From the NCBI GenBank assembly GCA_029298735.1, contig JANSLP010000153.1, positions 1-64,000 of the forward strand: a stretch of 64,000 nucleotides of DNA, in the 5' to 3' direction. The number at the start of each line of letters is the position of its first letter. The stretch's first letter is position 1. This stretch comes from Ophiostoma sp. CBS 140.51 (Eukaryota > Ascomycota > Sordariomycetes > Ophiostomatales > Ophiostomataceae). The notes below the pieces were generated by a model. It had not been told where the DNA came from, did not search any database, and saw nothing but the letters and a program-made list of their open reading frames with translations. Below are positions 46,550 to 56,779 of the stretch, piece by piece. The translations under genes and the position numbers were made by a program.

Positions 46550-47932
46550 TTATAAAACATCAAAAGACATTGCTGGAACAGCACCGTTGTACTCATCCAA
46601 CAGACCAAAATCATCTTCGTCCGTATTGTCGGCGTCGTCGTCCAAGTCAACACTAGGCCTGACCGGTTCGTCCACTACAGCAGTGGAACTGGAAGCCGGA
46701 CCATCTTCAGGATGAAGACGCTCCGAAGATGCCGTGCCCGATAGAGCAACTAATAGACCAAGTGTCCACCGCAGATCCAAAAGATCTAATGAGGGCAGCT
46801 TCTCAGGATCGTCTGCTTTCTCTACAAAGATCTGTCCTGTTTTGATCTGCGTCCTTCGAGCCTTCTCTTCGTCCTGGTCGTCGCCAAAGTCGCTGCAATC
46901 ATAACCGCTGTCATCGTGACAGTCACCACAGTCACAGGCAGGCCCCTCTTCCACAAAGAGTTTGTTCATGCCGTAATATCTCAAGGTGTTCAACATCTCG
47001 CGGGCGTCGTTGTCCAACGGGTGAAACGACCTGGAGGGCTCTAGCTGACCCTGTGACAGCCAGTGGAACTGAAACCACACCTCGTTGTTCGCTGCTGCCA
47101 GGGGATTACGCAGAGGCTTCAGACTGAACTGCGCCGTTCCCCACAGAGTATGAAAATGCCTTGACAGGCACAGCATGTTCTTTGGCGAATCTGCAATATT
47201 TCTGATTTTGCAGACGTTCTTTCACGTCTCTATTTGCTCAGTCTCCCAGCACAGCCCCAGAAACTGTCACGTCAAGTCGGTCATTTCGCACTTCATGATG
47301 AACCAGGCCGGTATTATGTGCACTACGTTGGGCTCGCCGTAGCCTGATAGGATGCAGGCATGTGAATCGCGGCTGTAGGTAGCCAAGTACGGCGATGGGC
47401 GCCCCTGTAGAAGCTTGCGGCGTCTGCGGGTGTCAGCGTCAGCAGAAGAGCCGCTCTTAGAGAGTCCGACAATGGACCAAAGCAACTTCTTTATTAATGG
47501 ACCGGGGCGCAGATGTGCCATCGCCGTTGCCAGTGTCTTGGGAAAGTAATTGCGAAGTGTGGATCTACAACTCTCAGGCGAGTCGCACATGATTGTCTTG
47601 TAGAAAACTGCATTCTTGATTAGCGAACGTATCGCCGAGGATGTGTGATAAGGTGTGCAATACTGACATAAATGCAAGACAGCATTTATCTTTCCGACCA
47701 AGTGCCAGCGATGATAGCCTCACGTTCTCTTCTCGAAGTCTCCAAAAGCGGCACTTGTTCACGAAGCGTGTCGATGGGACATATCAGGCAAGCAGCAAGA
47801 GAAGTAGTCGAGGGCGGTTGATTGTATGGTGCATGGTTCTGAACAGGGTTTTACGTTCAGCGAGATCGTCGATGCAATAACTTTGATCGACGTAGCTGGG
47901 AACAGCTGCTGTAAGCTGTTCGCTGGCCATGG
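46550..47932 (-). pseudogene. HNH endonuclease-family gene, apparently degraded
   Basis: The central part encodes YSRDSHACILSGYGEPNVVH, which matches the start of the fungal HNH nuclease domain (Cys-x-hydrophobic-Ser/Thr-Gly ... His). About 50 codons downstream the same frame resumes NMLCLSRHFHTLWGTAQFSL, the expected Asn and second His region. Between them two TGA codons interrupt this frame (47269-47267 and 47224-47222), although the intervening residues still look family-like. Upstream, a plausible N-terminus (from 47932, MASEQLTAAVPSYVDQ) lies in another frame, and a third frame covers CLICPIDTLREQV. The simplest reading is a decayed gene with two stops and about two frameshifts. A 69-nt in-phase intron (47270-47202, GTGACA...TCAG) could remove both stops, so a functional multi-intron gene remains possible. 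Such HNH genes are often in variable, accessory parts of fungal genomes. The acidic C-terminus (DDDADNTDEDD) ends at 46550. Confidence 0.5.
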
Positions 47933-48392
47933 CTGGAGGAACGAGGGCGTGTCTGTCAATAGCGGTGTCGATGGCGGCGTCGATGTTGATGTTAATTTGG
48001 GGGTTGATGTGGCTGATGATGAAGAAGAACCGAAACTTGATAAGTCTACTTCGATTACCATCTATGCTTATATTTTTTCTTCTTAGTTCTTTTTCGAATC
48101 TTCCAAATAAAGAAATATAGATGTACTTACACTGTGTTGTCATCATTTACGTCAATATGCTTCCAATATCACGTGCTAGGGCACTTTATACAAGTTGCGG
48201 GCTGCTGTGGTACATTAAATGACAGAAAACTGACTTATGTGAGAAGTGATCAGAGACCAGCTAATTGTTGAAAGAATTTGCATCATTTTCTTAATTTTAT
48301 AAAATAAACTGGCACCTTTAGGGTAACTTAGGAACAAACTTATTATTCAAAATCAGATCAAAGCTCAAGCACCTATCATTACATCGTTGCTC
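47933..48392. other. AT-rich intergenic region
   Basis: About 460 bp, AT-rich especially at 48040-48130 and 48280-48360, between the HNH relic and the small secreted protein gene. No gene seen. Confidence 0.45.
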
Positions 48393-48745
48393 CTAGTTCG
48401 AGCACAGCTTCTGTGATGACGCCCAGCTACATAACTTGGGACCAACGCACCCGCAGCATTTGCAAACCTAGAGCCTGGGTCAATAGGAGTACAAATAAAA
48501 TATGCAACTCGATGAGACCTCACCTTCCTAGCTTTGTCAGCGTTGCTTTTCCCGTCGATGCAGTTCAGCGTCTGCTGGCCGCGGAAGCCAAACTCATTGT
48601 AGCAAGCATTGGGGTTGATGACGTCGGCGCAGTCGGCGGTGGCAGCCAAATCGGCCGGGCAGGCGGGGACAGCCTGTGAAATTGTAGTCGCCGGGAGGTA
48701 GAGGCCAACGACGATGGCGTACAAATGTGATGATGGGATCTTCAT
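48393..48745 (-). CDS. Small secreted cysteine-rich protein (two exons)
   Basis: Exon 1 is 48745-48524 and exon 2 is 48467-48393, with a 56-nt intron (GTGAGG donor, CTCTAG acceptor). The spliced product has 98 residues. Reading through the intron yields an unrelated basic tail; splicing gives a tail with six more Cys (VCKCCGCVGPKLCSW...KLCSN), which argues strongly for this model. A signal peptide of ~25 residues (hydrophobic AIVVGLYLPATTISQA) is followed by ~73 mature residues with ten Cys, enough for five disulfides. A TATA element lies ~90 bp upstream. It has the size, secretion signal and Cys density of fungal effector-like or antimicrobial-like proteins; I recognise no named family. Its neighbour is a second secreted protein (DUF1996). 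Confidence 0.75.
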
Positions 48746-49643
48746 GGCGATGTGATGTTCTGAACAGAGTTGAGGTCAGAAAATACTACGACGCAAAAAT
48801 ATCTGTAGATGGGCTTCCCGCGTCGGTGATCTATATATATCTAGAGAGCCTCCTCCACTTCCTCGAGAATCTTTGCTCGGTTAGACTGGCCTGCGGTCTT
48901 GATTTGGAACGGAAGTCAAGTGCAGCTGGGAGAGACAATACTAATTATTGGGTAAGCCTTGGCCAGCTAGTCATAAATCATATATATGATATTACCTTGT
49001 TGGATGAGGTCTATTTTTACATCTATCACTTCCCTCTATAATTTGAAAACACGACTCTCGAATATGACATTGGGCTAATAGCTAGGATTCGAGGTGCTGA
49101 GCTTTGTTCAGTATCGGCAATCAGCCGGCTCCAGATTTTTGTCTGTCAGAATTGACCGTAGTGTCGCCTGGGGAAATATTCCGTGCAGCCCTCCACATTT
49201 ATCCATATTGGCCGCTAATATCCAAGACTTCGGCTACGCACTCGTTGAGAGACTCTTCTGTTGATAGGCAATAGTCAAATAATGTTTATATTGTATTTCG
49301 TCTTCTGCCACAAATTAAGAAGACGTCGCCTCTGCCCGGCAGTCAATACACACCGTATTCTGGGTCATTGCTGTAGTTGTAATCAACATACGCCTGCCAC
49401 ACCCATGGCAGATTATCTAACTGCGTTGTTTAAGATGGCCTACCGCAAATCCATCGGCAGTTGCCAGTTGGTGATCCAGACGATCCCGTCTCCTGATATC
49501 AACGATCATAAGTATGAGGGCCCACCTTGTTTCTGGATTTCGATGTAGGCTTTCTTAAAAAATTTTTCTCTATGAAGGCATTATCACCAGAATCGATCAT
49601 CTTGTACCGATTATCTCGTGTTGCATTTACAATCACCACCACA
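48746..49643. other. Divergent promoter region
   Basis: About 0.9 kb between the small secreted protein gene (-) and the DUF1996 gene (+). It is AT-rich and contains the TATA element at 48832-48840. No extra gene supported. Confidence 0.5.
48832..48840 (-). promoter_or_regulatory. TATA box of small secreted protein gene
   Basis: TATATATAT 87-95 bp upstream of the ATG at 48745, in an otherwise mixed sequence. Strong TATA boxes in fungi often mark regulated, inducible genes. Confidence 0.55.
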
Positions 49644-50660
49644 ATGAAGAGCGCTCTTCTTGCGGCCCTCGCCTTGACGGCGCCGGCGTCGGCTCTGATC
49701 CGCTTCGGCTGTTCAAGTCTGACGGTCCAGCGCATCGACCCACTTGTCAATCCCGGCGTGAGCCCGTCCAGCCACTTGCATCAAGTCATTGGCGGCAACT
49801 CGTTCAATGTTTCGATGGACGTGGCCACTCACGATCTTCCGTCGCTTTCAACTTGCACAACCTGCTCCTTCTCCGAAGACTTCTCCAACTACTGGACAGC
49901 CACACTCTTCTTCAAGGCCCGCAACGGCTCGTACACGCAGGTCAAGCGTATGCCGCAGCAAGGCTTCGAGGGCACTACAGGCGGCGGCATGGTCGTGTAC
50001 TACATGTCGGACGCCCTCTTTGACAATGCGCAAAAGTCGACAGTGACGGCTTTCAAGAAGGGCTTCCGCATGCTTGTGGGTGACGCTTCGTTCCACACAC
50101 GCACACAGGCACAGAAATTCCGTCAGCTCACCTTTACATGCATGGCCGATTCCAGCTCGCGCACGCCTGAGACCCTCGATTTCCCCGCCACGCCGTGCAA
50201 GGCTGGTATCATGGCCAACCACATCTTCCCGACGTGCTGGAACGGCAAAGATTTGGACTCGCCCAACCACCAGGACCACGTGGCCTACCCAGAGAGCGGT
50301 ACCTTTGAGAGCGGTGGCCCATGCCCGGCGACGCACCCTGTGAAACTTCCACAGCTGATGCTCGAGACGGTCTGGGATACGCGCCCATTCAACTCCAAGG
50401 ACCTGTGGCCCGAGGACGGCAGCCAGCCGTTCATGTGGTCCAACGGCGACAAGAGCGGCTACGGTTCGCATGCGGACTACATGTTTGGCTGGAAGGACAA
50501 CTCGCTGCAAAAGGCCATGGACGCACACGCTTATGTCAGTGGATCGGGCCTCAAGACACAGACGATTGCGCAGCAGAATAAGTGCAGTGTTAAGGATATG
50601 GTCAATGAGAAGCTGGACGGTTGGTTGTCGGAGCTTCCTGGTGGACAGATGGCGATGTAA
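49644..50660 (+). CDS. Secreted DUF1996 protein
   Basis: A single exon of 338 residues. The ATG at 49644 opens a signal peptide (MKSALLAALALTAPASA). The mature part begins at once with the family signature IRFGCSSLTVQRIDPLVNPG and SSHLHQVIGGNSF, and continues with YWTATLFFKARNGSY, HIFPTCWNGKDLDSPNHQDHV and GSHADYMFGWKD. These His- and Asp-containing motifs are conserved across the DUF1996 family in fungi and some bacteria. Its biochemical role is not established, and this copy lacks the C-terminal WSC or carbohydrate-binding modules that some members have. It is probably extracellular or cell-wall associated. It is divergent from the small secreted protein gene. Confidence 0.92.
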   Translation: MKSALLAALALTAPASALIRFGCSSLTVQRIDPLVNPGVSPSSHLHQVIGGNSFNVSMDVATHDLPSLSTCTTCSFSEDFSNYWTATLFFKARNGSYTQVKRMPQQGFEGTTGGGMVVYYMSDALFDNAQKSTVTAFKKGFRMLVGDASFHTRTQAQKFRQLTFTCMADSSSRTPETLDFPATPCKAGIMANHIFPTCWNGKDLDSPNHQDHVAYPESGTFESGGPCPATHPVKLPQLMLETVWDTRPFNSKDLWPEDGSQPFMWSNGDKSGYGSHADYMFGWKDNSLQKAMDAHAYVSGSGLKTQTIAQQNKCSVKDMVNEKLDGWLSELPGGQMAM

Positions 50661-50864
50661 GAATCTGATGACAAAGACTTGATAGCATTGCTTCCTCTTA
50701 TTTGGTGCTCCTTTGATGGTCTTTCTACTATAACTCTTAGTTTTCCATTTATTTTGTTTTGATAGGCTTGAGATACAATCTATTATTGTTCTAAATTAAA
50801 ATGTATTAAAGTTGAGATGGTAATCTAGTTATGTAAACATGACGACATGGCCGATGATTGTACT

Positions 50865-52172
50865 TTACTCTTTGTACACTGGAGGCAGAGTAAACCCATC
50901 TTCTGGCAGTCCATCTGCCTCTGTGTCCGGCCCCTTAAAGTAAAAAAGGAGCAGAAACAAACGTGACCACACCAGGAAGCGGATAGTTGCATCCACCAGC
51001 CAGACGCCCCAGGCTGTCTCAGGAGACAGAACACGCAGCATGCCAGGCATCAACTTTTGTGCCTTGTCGACATGAGGTCGCATCTCCACTTCGTAGGTAG
51101 ATAGGGCCGTGTCAACATCCTTGGAGTGCTTAGATAGGGCGCTGGCAAGGCTGTATGCACCAAGAAGAGCGAGGGTAGTGCCCATTCCGGACAAGTGGGA
51201 AGCACAGTGAGCTGCATCACCGAGAAGTACAACACGACCACGGTGCCACGATGCCATCTTGACTTGCGCCACCATGGAGTAGTAAAAGTCGTCTGTGGCT
51301 ATCATCTCTCTCATGAGACGAGGTGCCTGCCATCCAGCGTCGGCAAAGTATTCCTGAACAAGTTCCTTCTGGGCAGCAACAACTGCTTTGCCGTGACCTG
51401 TGGCGACATCTCCGAGTCTGGCATCTTTGTCGTTGATGACTGTCAACAGAGATGTTGAGCGGTTGTTTTGCTGATCAGGCCGGATGGACATAAGCCGTCT
51501 TCCATGTGTGTGGTAACAGCGGCGATATTCAGAGTCGCCAGCAGCTTCATCACGAGGCATACTGAAGAAAGCAGCGTACATGTTGAGAGGATGCACACAC
51601 TCGGCTTTGTGCTTGCTGCCCCAGACCATGCTCCGTGTTGTACTCTGAAGTCCGTCGGCACCCACGACAAGGTCAAATGTGCGTTTCTTGCCACTTTTGG
51701 CAAAGTGCACGGTCACAGTGTTGGCCGTGTGGTCTTGTTCGATGCCATCCAAATGATCGCCAAAGATGTATTCTACCGCGCTGTCGTCGGTAATGGTCTG
51801 GCTTCTTCGCCACAAAATCTGCGCCATCCTTCCTCGCAAAATCTCAATGTCGCTCGTTGGGTTGTGCCGACCTGTCTCGCCGTCGTTGGCACTGCCCAGC
51901 TCAGCCCAGACTTTGCCAGCTGAAGTGACCCATTGCACGCCGGCCTCGCCTGTTGTGGATGTCTTGACGGCATGTTCAATGCCGAGTTTCTGGAGGAGTG
52001 CCACGCCGACACCGCGAATGTCGACATTCTGGCCTTGGTTGCGAACAGACGTAGCGCGCTCAAGGACGGTAATCTCGGGTCGTTCGTTGTGAGGGAAGGG
52101 CGCCAACTGGAGGAAGCTGGCTAGTGCTGGACCAGCAATGCTGCAGCCAACAATCAGGATGTTCAGTGGCAT
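50865..52172 (-). CDS. FAD-dependent monooxygenase (PHBH/TetX type)
   Basis: About 435 residues. An in-frame ATG at 52220 would add 16 residues, but I chose 52172 because the Rossmann dinucleotide fold then starts directly (MPLNILIVGCSIAGPALASFL). Further FAD-binding signatures are the DG motif FDLVVGADGLQSTTR and the GD motif VVLLGDAAHCASHLSGMGTTLAL. Members hydroxylate aromatic or polyketide substrates with NAD(P)H and O2. A hydrophobic stretch near the C-terminus (FLVWSRLFLLLFYF) may associate with membranes. It lies tail to tail with the DUF1996 gene and head-to-tail before the GH3 gene on the same strand; no clear functional link. Confidence 0.9.
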   Translation of the reverse strand: MPLNILIVGCSIAGPALASFLQLAPFPHNERPEITVLERATSVRNQGQNVDIRGVGVALLQKLGIEHAVKTSTTGEAGVQWVTSAGKVWAELGSANDGETGRHNPTSDIEILRGRMAQILWRRSQTITDDSAVEYIFGDHLDGIEQDHTANTVTVHFAKSGKKRTFDLVVGADGLQSTTRSMVWGSKHKAECVHPLNMYAAFFSMPRDEAAGDSEYRRCYHTHGRRLMSIRPDQQNNRSTSLLTVINDKDARLGDVATGHGKAVVAAQKELVQEYFADAGWQAPRLMREMIATDDFYYSMVAQVKMASWHRGRVVLLGDAAHCASHLSGMGTTLALLGAYSLASALSKHSKDVDTALSTYEVEMRPHVDKAQKLMPGMLRVLSPETAWGVWLVDATIRFLVWSRLFLLLFYFKGPDTEADGLPEDGFTLPPVYKE

Positions 52173-52738
52173 ATCGACTGTTGTGATGGGCCTAGATAGA
52201 TGGCGAAAATTATGTGACAATGTTGTTGATTTGAATTATTCCTGTATTGGCAAACTGTGTATCTGTCGTCGACCTGTGTTTAAATACAAAGACGCGCAGC
52301 AGACAATCGGGCAGATAACGCTCCTTGGCGACGTTGTCTTACACGATAAAAGTGGGTACATTGCCATCTCAAAATCCGAGCATCCAATCAGCGTTTAAAA
52401 CTTCGACATCAAATACATTTCTCGGATTTTAAGATCTTGTCTGTGTCAAAGCATCACAAGACAACAAGAAAATCGACACATTAGGCAGCCAAATAGAATC
52501 CTTAGATGAAATCATTTGAGATGCAGAGACTTTGAGATGGGGATTTACCTTGCATCGTAGTGAAGGAGGCGTGGTCATCAATATCACTAATACAAGAATG
52601 AAAGAGGGAAATGTGGTATGGTACTGTAGGACATTCGTCTTTTTTTATTTTGTTATGGATGATTGCTTTGTATACAGCTATGAGATAAGCCGACTAACTA
52701 CTGTTCTTTATTATTTTATAACTTGTCATCGTCACCAT
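52173..52738. other. Intergenic
   Basis: About 570 bp containing the promoter of the monooxygenase gene and the 3' UTR of the GH3 gene. AT-rich at 52630-52730. No gene seen. Confidence 0.5.
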
Positions 52739-55297
52739 CTAAGGAGCAAAGATGAACTCTGTAGCACTCCGCAGGCGCAGACGGACGTCAATGTCGTCGA
52801 CAGACGAGCTGCGGCCAACCAAAATCTCGTGGTCACCGGCATCGACCTTCCACTGGTGGGTCTCCTCATCCCAGAAGGCGGCGTGAGTTCTGTCGAGAGC
52901 GACAGTGACAGTAGCACGCTCACCAGGCTGCAGGAAGACCTTGCCAAAACCAGCCAGCGTCTTGAGAGGGCGTTCGATGGACAACGTCTTGGGCGGGGCG
53001 AGATAGACCTGGACCGTCTCGGATCCAGCCGTAGAGCCAGTGTTGCGGACAGTGGCCTTGACGACGACAGACTTGGCAACAATGTTGGACAGCGAGCCGG
53101 ACACAGAGGCACCATCGACGACAAACGAAGAGTAGGTCAGACCAAAGCCAAAGGGAAACAGAGCACTATCGCTCTCGCCGGCACGACGGTCAAAGTGGCG
53201 ATAACCCATAAAGACACCCTCGTTGTAGGTGACAGCGCGAGAGTCGTGAGCATCGAGGCCAAAATTGCCGTAACTGGGGACGTCCTCAATTTTGCGCGGC
53301 CACGAGAAAGGAAGCTTGCCAGCAGGGGCAATACCACCAAAGACAACATCAGCGAGAGAGTTGCCGGCTTCTTGGCCAGCATACCAAGTCTGAATGAGAC
53401 CTGAAACGCTGTCGAGCCATGGCAGATCCTTGGCTGTACCCGTCGTCAGCACAACAATGGTGTTGGAGCTGGCGGCAGCAATGGCAGCAACGAGCTTGTC
53501 CTGCGAGCCGTTGGCATCCGGCAGGGCCATAGACGGCATATCAACACCTTCCGTTTCCCACATGGTGTTGTTGCCGACAAACACAAAAGCCACATCAGCC
53601 TCCTTGGCCAAAGCCACAGCTTCAGCCTGAAGGTCACGTTCCATGTCGTCCTGGTAGACGAAACCAATGTGCACGCCAATTGGGTAGGCAATGAGGGTAG
53701 TATCAGCGACACAGCCGCGGGCACGCTCGGTGTCGACGCGGATTTCATAGATCTGACCAGCCTTCATCTCATGGCAGAAACGGGCCTCGTCTTGGGCGCC
53801 AATTATGAATGGCATTGAGTCAGCAATATCCTCGGGCTGCGCAGCCACCTCGACTCCGTCGATGTACATGGTCGATGGACCACAGCTCGAGTAGCTCCAG
53901 TAGTGAGTACCAGTCTGTTTAGGCACGAAATAGGTCGTGTATCGGGCCGACAGGGCATCGATGACATTGTCGTTGAGCAGACTGTCAAACTGCGAGCGGA
54001 AGTAGGTCTGAGAGTGCAAAGGCCTTGCATCGGCAGCAATCTCACGCGTAGCAAAGTACTCTCCAGTGACGCCCACAGTCTTCTGCTCCTTGTCGACAAA
54101 GAGACCATCAGACATAACAGGGTAGACACGGAAGATATGTGCACCGGGTGCAGTGGTAACCTCGACGTCAGGCGTCAAGCGCTCGACAAAAGCATCGTAG
54201 GCGGAGATCTTGTAGTGGCTGTTGAGCGAGGCAGAACCGCCACCATGGGCAGCTGCCGTTTTGGCCAAGGGACCAAGGAGGGCCACCTTCTTGAGGCGGT
54301 CACGCTGCAGAGGCAGAATGTTGCCTTCGTTATTTAGCAAGACCATGCCGGCTGCACCCGCCTCGCGGATCAGCTTCTCGTGCTCAGGGCGACTGATGCT
54401 GTGCTCGGCCACGGGCGCGCGGCGGTCATCAAATTTTCCCGTGTTGTTGAGCAAGCGCAACAGTGACCTCACGCTGCGGTCAATGTCGTCGACGCTGCAC
54501 TCTCCCTTGACGAGCGCCTCCTTGACAGCATCCGTCTTGCGCCGGATGGGAGGGCCAGGCATCTCCAGGTCTATGCCCTGCTTGATGCTGTTGCCCACAT
54601 TCGAGGTGGCACCCCAATCGCTCATCATGTGGCCTTTCCATCCCCATTCGTCACGGAGGGTCGTATTGAGCAAACCGGGTTGGTCGTCAATGTATTTGCC
54701 GTTGATCTTATTGTAGGCCATCATCATGCACCATGGGTCGGCCTCTTTGACGACAATCTCGAAAGGCTTGAGGTAGATCTCCCGCAGAGCACGCTCCGAG
54801 ATGGTCTCATCGACGTTGAAGCGGCGTGTCTCCTGCTCGTTGGCCGCGTAGTGTTTGACAGTGGCACCCACACGGCTGCTCTCCTGCATGCCGCGGACGT
54901 AGCCAGCGGCCATGATACCTGCCAGCAGAGGGTCCTCGGAGAACGACTCAAAGTTGCGTCCACCCAGCGGTGACCGGTGCAGGCAGACGGTAGGGCCCAA
55001 CACGACATGAGCACCTTTAGTCTCAGCCTCCTGACCCAGTGCCTCACCAATCTTCCAGGCTAGCGCGGGATCAAATGTGGATGCCAAAGAGACGCATGCC
55101 GGGAAGCACGCTGCTGTCGGGCCGTCAAAGATCTCAGCACCACGGGCACCGTTGGGTCCATCCGTGACTTTGAGAGCTGGGATTCGGAGGCGGTCGATGG
55201 CGCGTGTTTCCCAACCGTTCTGGCCAACCAGCATGGAGATCTTCTCCTCCAGTGTGAGCTGCTGCACCACATCGGCAATTTCTGTTTCAGACAGCAT
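52739..55297 (-). CDS. Beta-glucosidase, GH3 with PA14 domain
   Basis: An intronless gene for 852 residues without signal peptide, so predicted intracellular. Order: GH3 TIM barrel (about 10-290), alpha/beta sandwich split by a PA14 domain (PA14 about 405-545, e.g. GEYFATREIA and YTTYFVPKQTGTHYWSY), and C-terminal fibronectin-III-like domain (about 730-800). The nucleophile is D227 in HMMSDWGA and the acid/base is E583 in WETEGVDMP. Size and layout match yeast KmBglI-type enzymes (845 aa), in which PA14 restricts the aglycone side of the site so short beta-glucosides such as cellobiose are preferred. It is divergent from an MFS sugar porter, forming a plausible uptake-and-hydrolysis module for cellobiose or plant beta-glucosides. 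Confidence 0.95.
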   Translation of the reverse strand: MLSETEIADVVQQLTLEEKISMLVGQNGWETRAIDRLRIPALKVTDGPNGARGAEIFDGPTAACFPACVSLASTFDPALAWKIGEALGQEAETKGAHVVLGPTVCLHRSPLGGRNFESFSEDPLLAGIMAAGYVRGMQESSRVGATVKHYAANEQETRRFNVDETISERALREIYLKPFEIVVKEADPWCMMMAYNKINGKYIDDQPGLLNTTLRDEWGWKGHMMSDWGATSNVGNSIKQGIDLEMPGPPIRRKTDAVKEALVKGECSVDDIDRSVRSLLRLLNNTGKFDDRRAPVAEHSISRPEHEKLIREAGAAGMVLLNNEGNILPLQRDRLKKVALLGPLAKTAAAHGGGSASLNSHYKISAYDAFVERLTPDVEVTTAPGAHIFRVYPVMSDGLFVDKEQKTVGVTGEYFATREIAADARPLHSQTYFRSQFDSLLNDNVIDALSARYTTYFVPKQTGTHYWSYSSCGPSTMYIDGVEVAAQPEDIADSMPFIIGAQDEARFCHEMKAGQIYEIRVDTERARGCVADTTLIAYPIGVHIGFVYQDDMERDLQAEAVALAKEADVAFVFVGNNTMWETEGVDMPSMALPDANGSQDKLVAAIAAASSNTIVVLTTGTAKDLPWLDSVSGLIQTWYAGQEAGNSLADVVFGGIAPAGKLPFSWPRKIEDVPSYGNFGLDAHDSRAVTYNEGVFMGYRHFDRRAGESDSALFPFGFGLTYSSFVVDGASVSGSLSNIVAKSVVVKATVRNTGSTAGSETVQVYLAPPKTLSIERPLKTLAGFGKVFLQPGERATVTVALDRTHAAFWDEETHQWKVDAGDHEILVGRSSSVDDIDVRLRLRSATEFIFAP

Positions 55298-55397
55298 GGT
55301 GGTGGTGGTGGTTGTTTTGTGTATGTGTGTGTTGTCTCAGTAAAGGATATTGTCGTTGTTTTCGACAGAAAGACGGGTAGTTTGTCGCTTTGATCAA

Positions 55398-55403
55398 CTT
55401 ATA
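55398..55403 (-). promoter_or_regulatory. TATA-like element of GH3 gene
   Basis: TATAAG on the minus strand, about 100 bp upstream of the ATG at 55297. Confidence 0.45.
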
Positions 55404-55610
55404 TGGAAACCATGGAGTGCTTGCATATGCAGACGGGAAGTGATATCGGAGAAAATGTCAAGAAAGAAAAGTGTAGATGAGATGGGAGAAACAAGAAAAG
55501 GATCAAAAAGGAAAACAAATTGTCAAGATCAATGTGCATCACCACGGGGATAAACAGGACACCGATGGCCGGAAACTGGAGATCCTTTGAACTTCCTCGC
55601 CCGGCCTCAC

Positions 55611-55654
55611 TCCGCACCTTCTCCGCACCTTCTCCGCACCTTCTCCGCATCTTC
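55611..55654. repeat. 11-bp tandem repeat, 4 copies
   Basis: TCCGCACCTTC is repeated three times, then a fourth copy with one change (TCCGCATCTTC). It lies about 310 bp upstream of the GH3 start. One base change converts the unit into the first half of the CCGGA-N5-TCCGG element found twice further along the same region. Confidence 0.85.
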
Positions 55655-56012
55655 TCCACGACGAATATGTCTAAAACTTTACCAGAAACTGCAGCTCAGC
55701 ACAGGAAATGGCCTGTCGTGGCATCAGAGTCCATATGCACTATTTGTCCGGGCATACTCCGGAGGCTGACCCCTCAAACCTTCAACCAGACCTTCATTCA
55801 TTGTGTGGGGTTATGGCTGGTTCTTCAACTCGAACCGGGTGAATGTGTCACAATAGCAAAACTAATAATAATTTTCTTCCCCCAAGCCGTGGTATCATGC
55901 GGGGTCTAGTGACCGTGTATTTTAATGTGATGTTGAGGAGTCGTGCTACTGGCATGCAGTTGGGCCGGTGCCGACTTCCAACCCTTTCCCAAAAGCCATA
56001 ATTGTTTTCTCT

Positions 56013-56039
56013 CTATTCTCCGGACCTTCTCCGGCAAGG
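56013..56039. repeat. CCGGA-N5-TCCGG element, copy 1
   Basis: A 27-bp sequence that matches 56456-56482 at 25 of 27 positions. Its core is an inverted repeat CCGGA(CCTTC)TCCGG, equivalent to CGG-N7-CCG, the sort of site bound by dimeric Zn2Cys6 regulators. About 900 bp before the sugar porter start. Confidence 0.75.
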
Positions 56040-56455
56040 CTTGGAATTTAGGTCAATTAGAGGGTAACAAGTTTGCAGAACACTTCAAAGCCTTTCCGTT
56101 CTTTGGCTTTCTCTGCTAACAAACTTAGCTTTAAAAATTTGCCAGAACTAATGTTCAGACTAACTGACATCTGATAAAATGAAGAAACTTTGTCAAAAAT
56201 CCTTGTCCAGCCGGCTATTTAGTTCTTCGCCGTTCTCAATCGTACGCGTATTTCCGTCAATTCAAAAGTGTCCTACCCTCAGCTATTCTCATTCTCCGTG
56301 CACATGACAATACATGCATCTCGGCACTGACAAGCCCAATCCTCATCAGGCTAGCTCTTCGCCTGGGACTCCTTAGATGTGCCTGAAAAGTGTCTGAGAA
56401 GTCCACTAAAAATGTGGTGACATCGAGGTTCAGAATCCACGAGAGCGCTAACACG

Positions 56456-56482
56456 CTATTCTCCGGATCTTCTCCGGCCAGG
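56456..56482. repeat. CCGGA-N5-TCCGG element, copy 2
   Basis: Second copy of the 27-bp element, core CCGGA(TCTTC)TCCGG, about 450 bp before the sugar porter start and in the same orientation as copy 1. Confidence 0.75.
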
Positions 56483-56773
56483 TTCTCCACATCGTTATAC
56501 TTCGTCCACAACCGACATCCCCAAGAAAATATTCCCCAGACTCCAGACTCCACGTTCTGGGCCCAGACCTAAACACGACAGGGAACGTCTCCAACTCCGG
56601 CCAACCACTACTATGCATTTTCTTCCGGGGTAAGGAGTCGTCGAGAACGAGGAAAGACAGCGAGAGAGACACGAGACTGAAGAAAAGAACCCGAGACAAA
56701 AAGTCACTACATCATAATGAGGTGACAACATCAACACGACACAAGATCCAGAACACGACCCCGGAAATGCAAA

Positions 56774-56779
56774 TATAAA
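56774..56779 (+). promoter_or_regulatory. TATA box of MFS sugar porter
   Basis: TATAAA about 155 bp before the ATG at 56935, followed directly by ACCGGGGG. Confidence 0.5.

Noticed and set aside
47191..47270. 80-nt intron (GTGACA...TTGCAG) as a repair of the HNH stops
   Set aside because: Its length breaks the frame of the downstream exon. The 69-nt alternative ending at 47202 keeps frame and is the one discussed.
46550..47932. RIP as the cause of the two TGA codons
   Set aside because: Canonical RIP of CpA would turn TGG into TAG rather than TGA, and the local sequence is not strongly AT-shifted.
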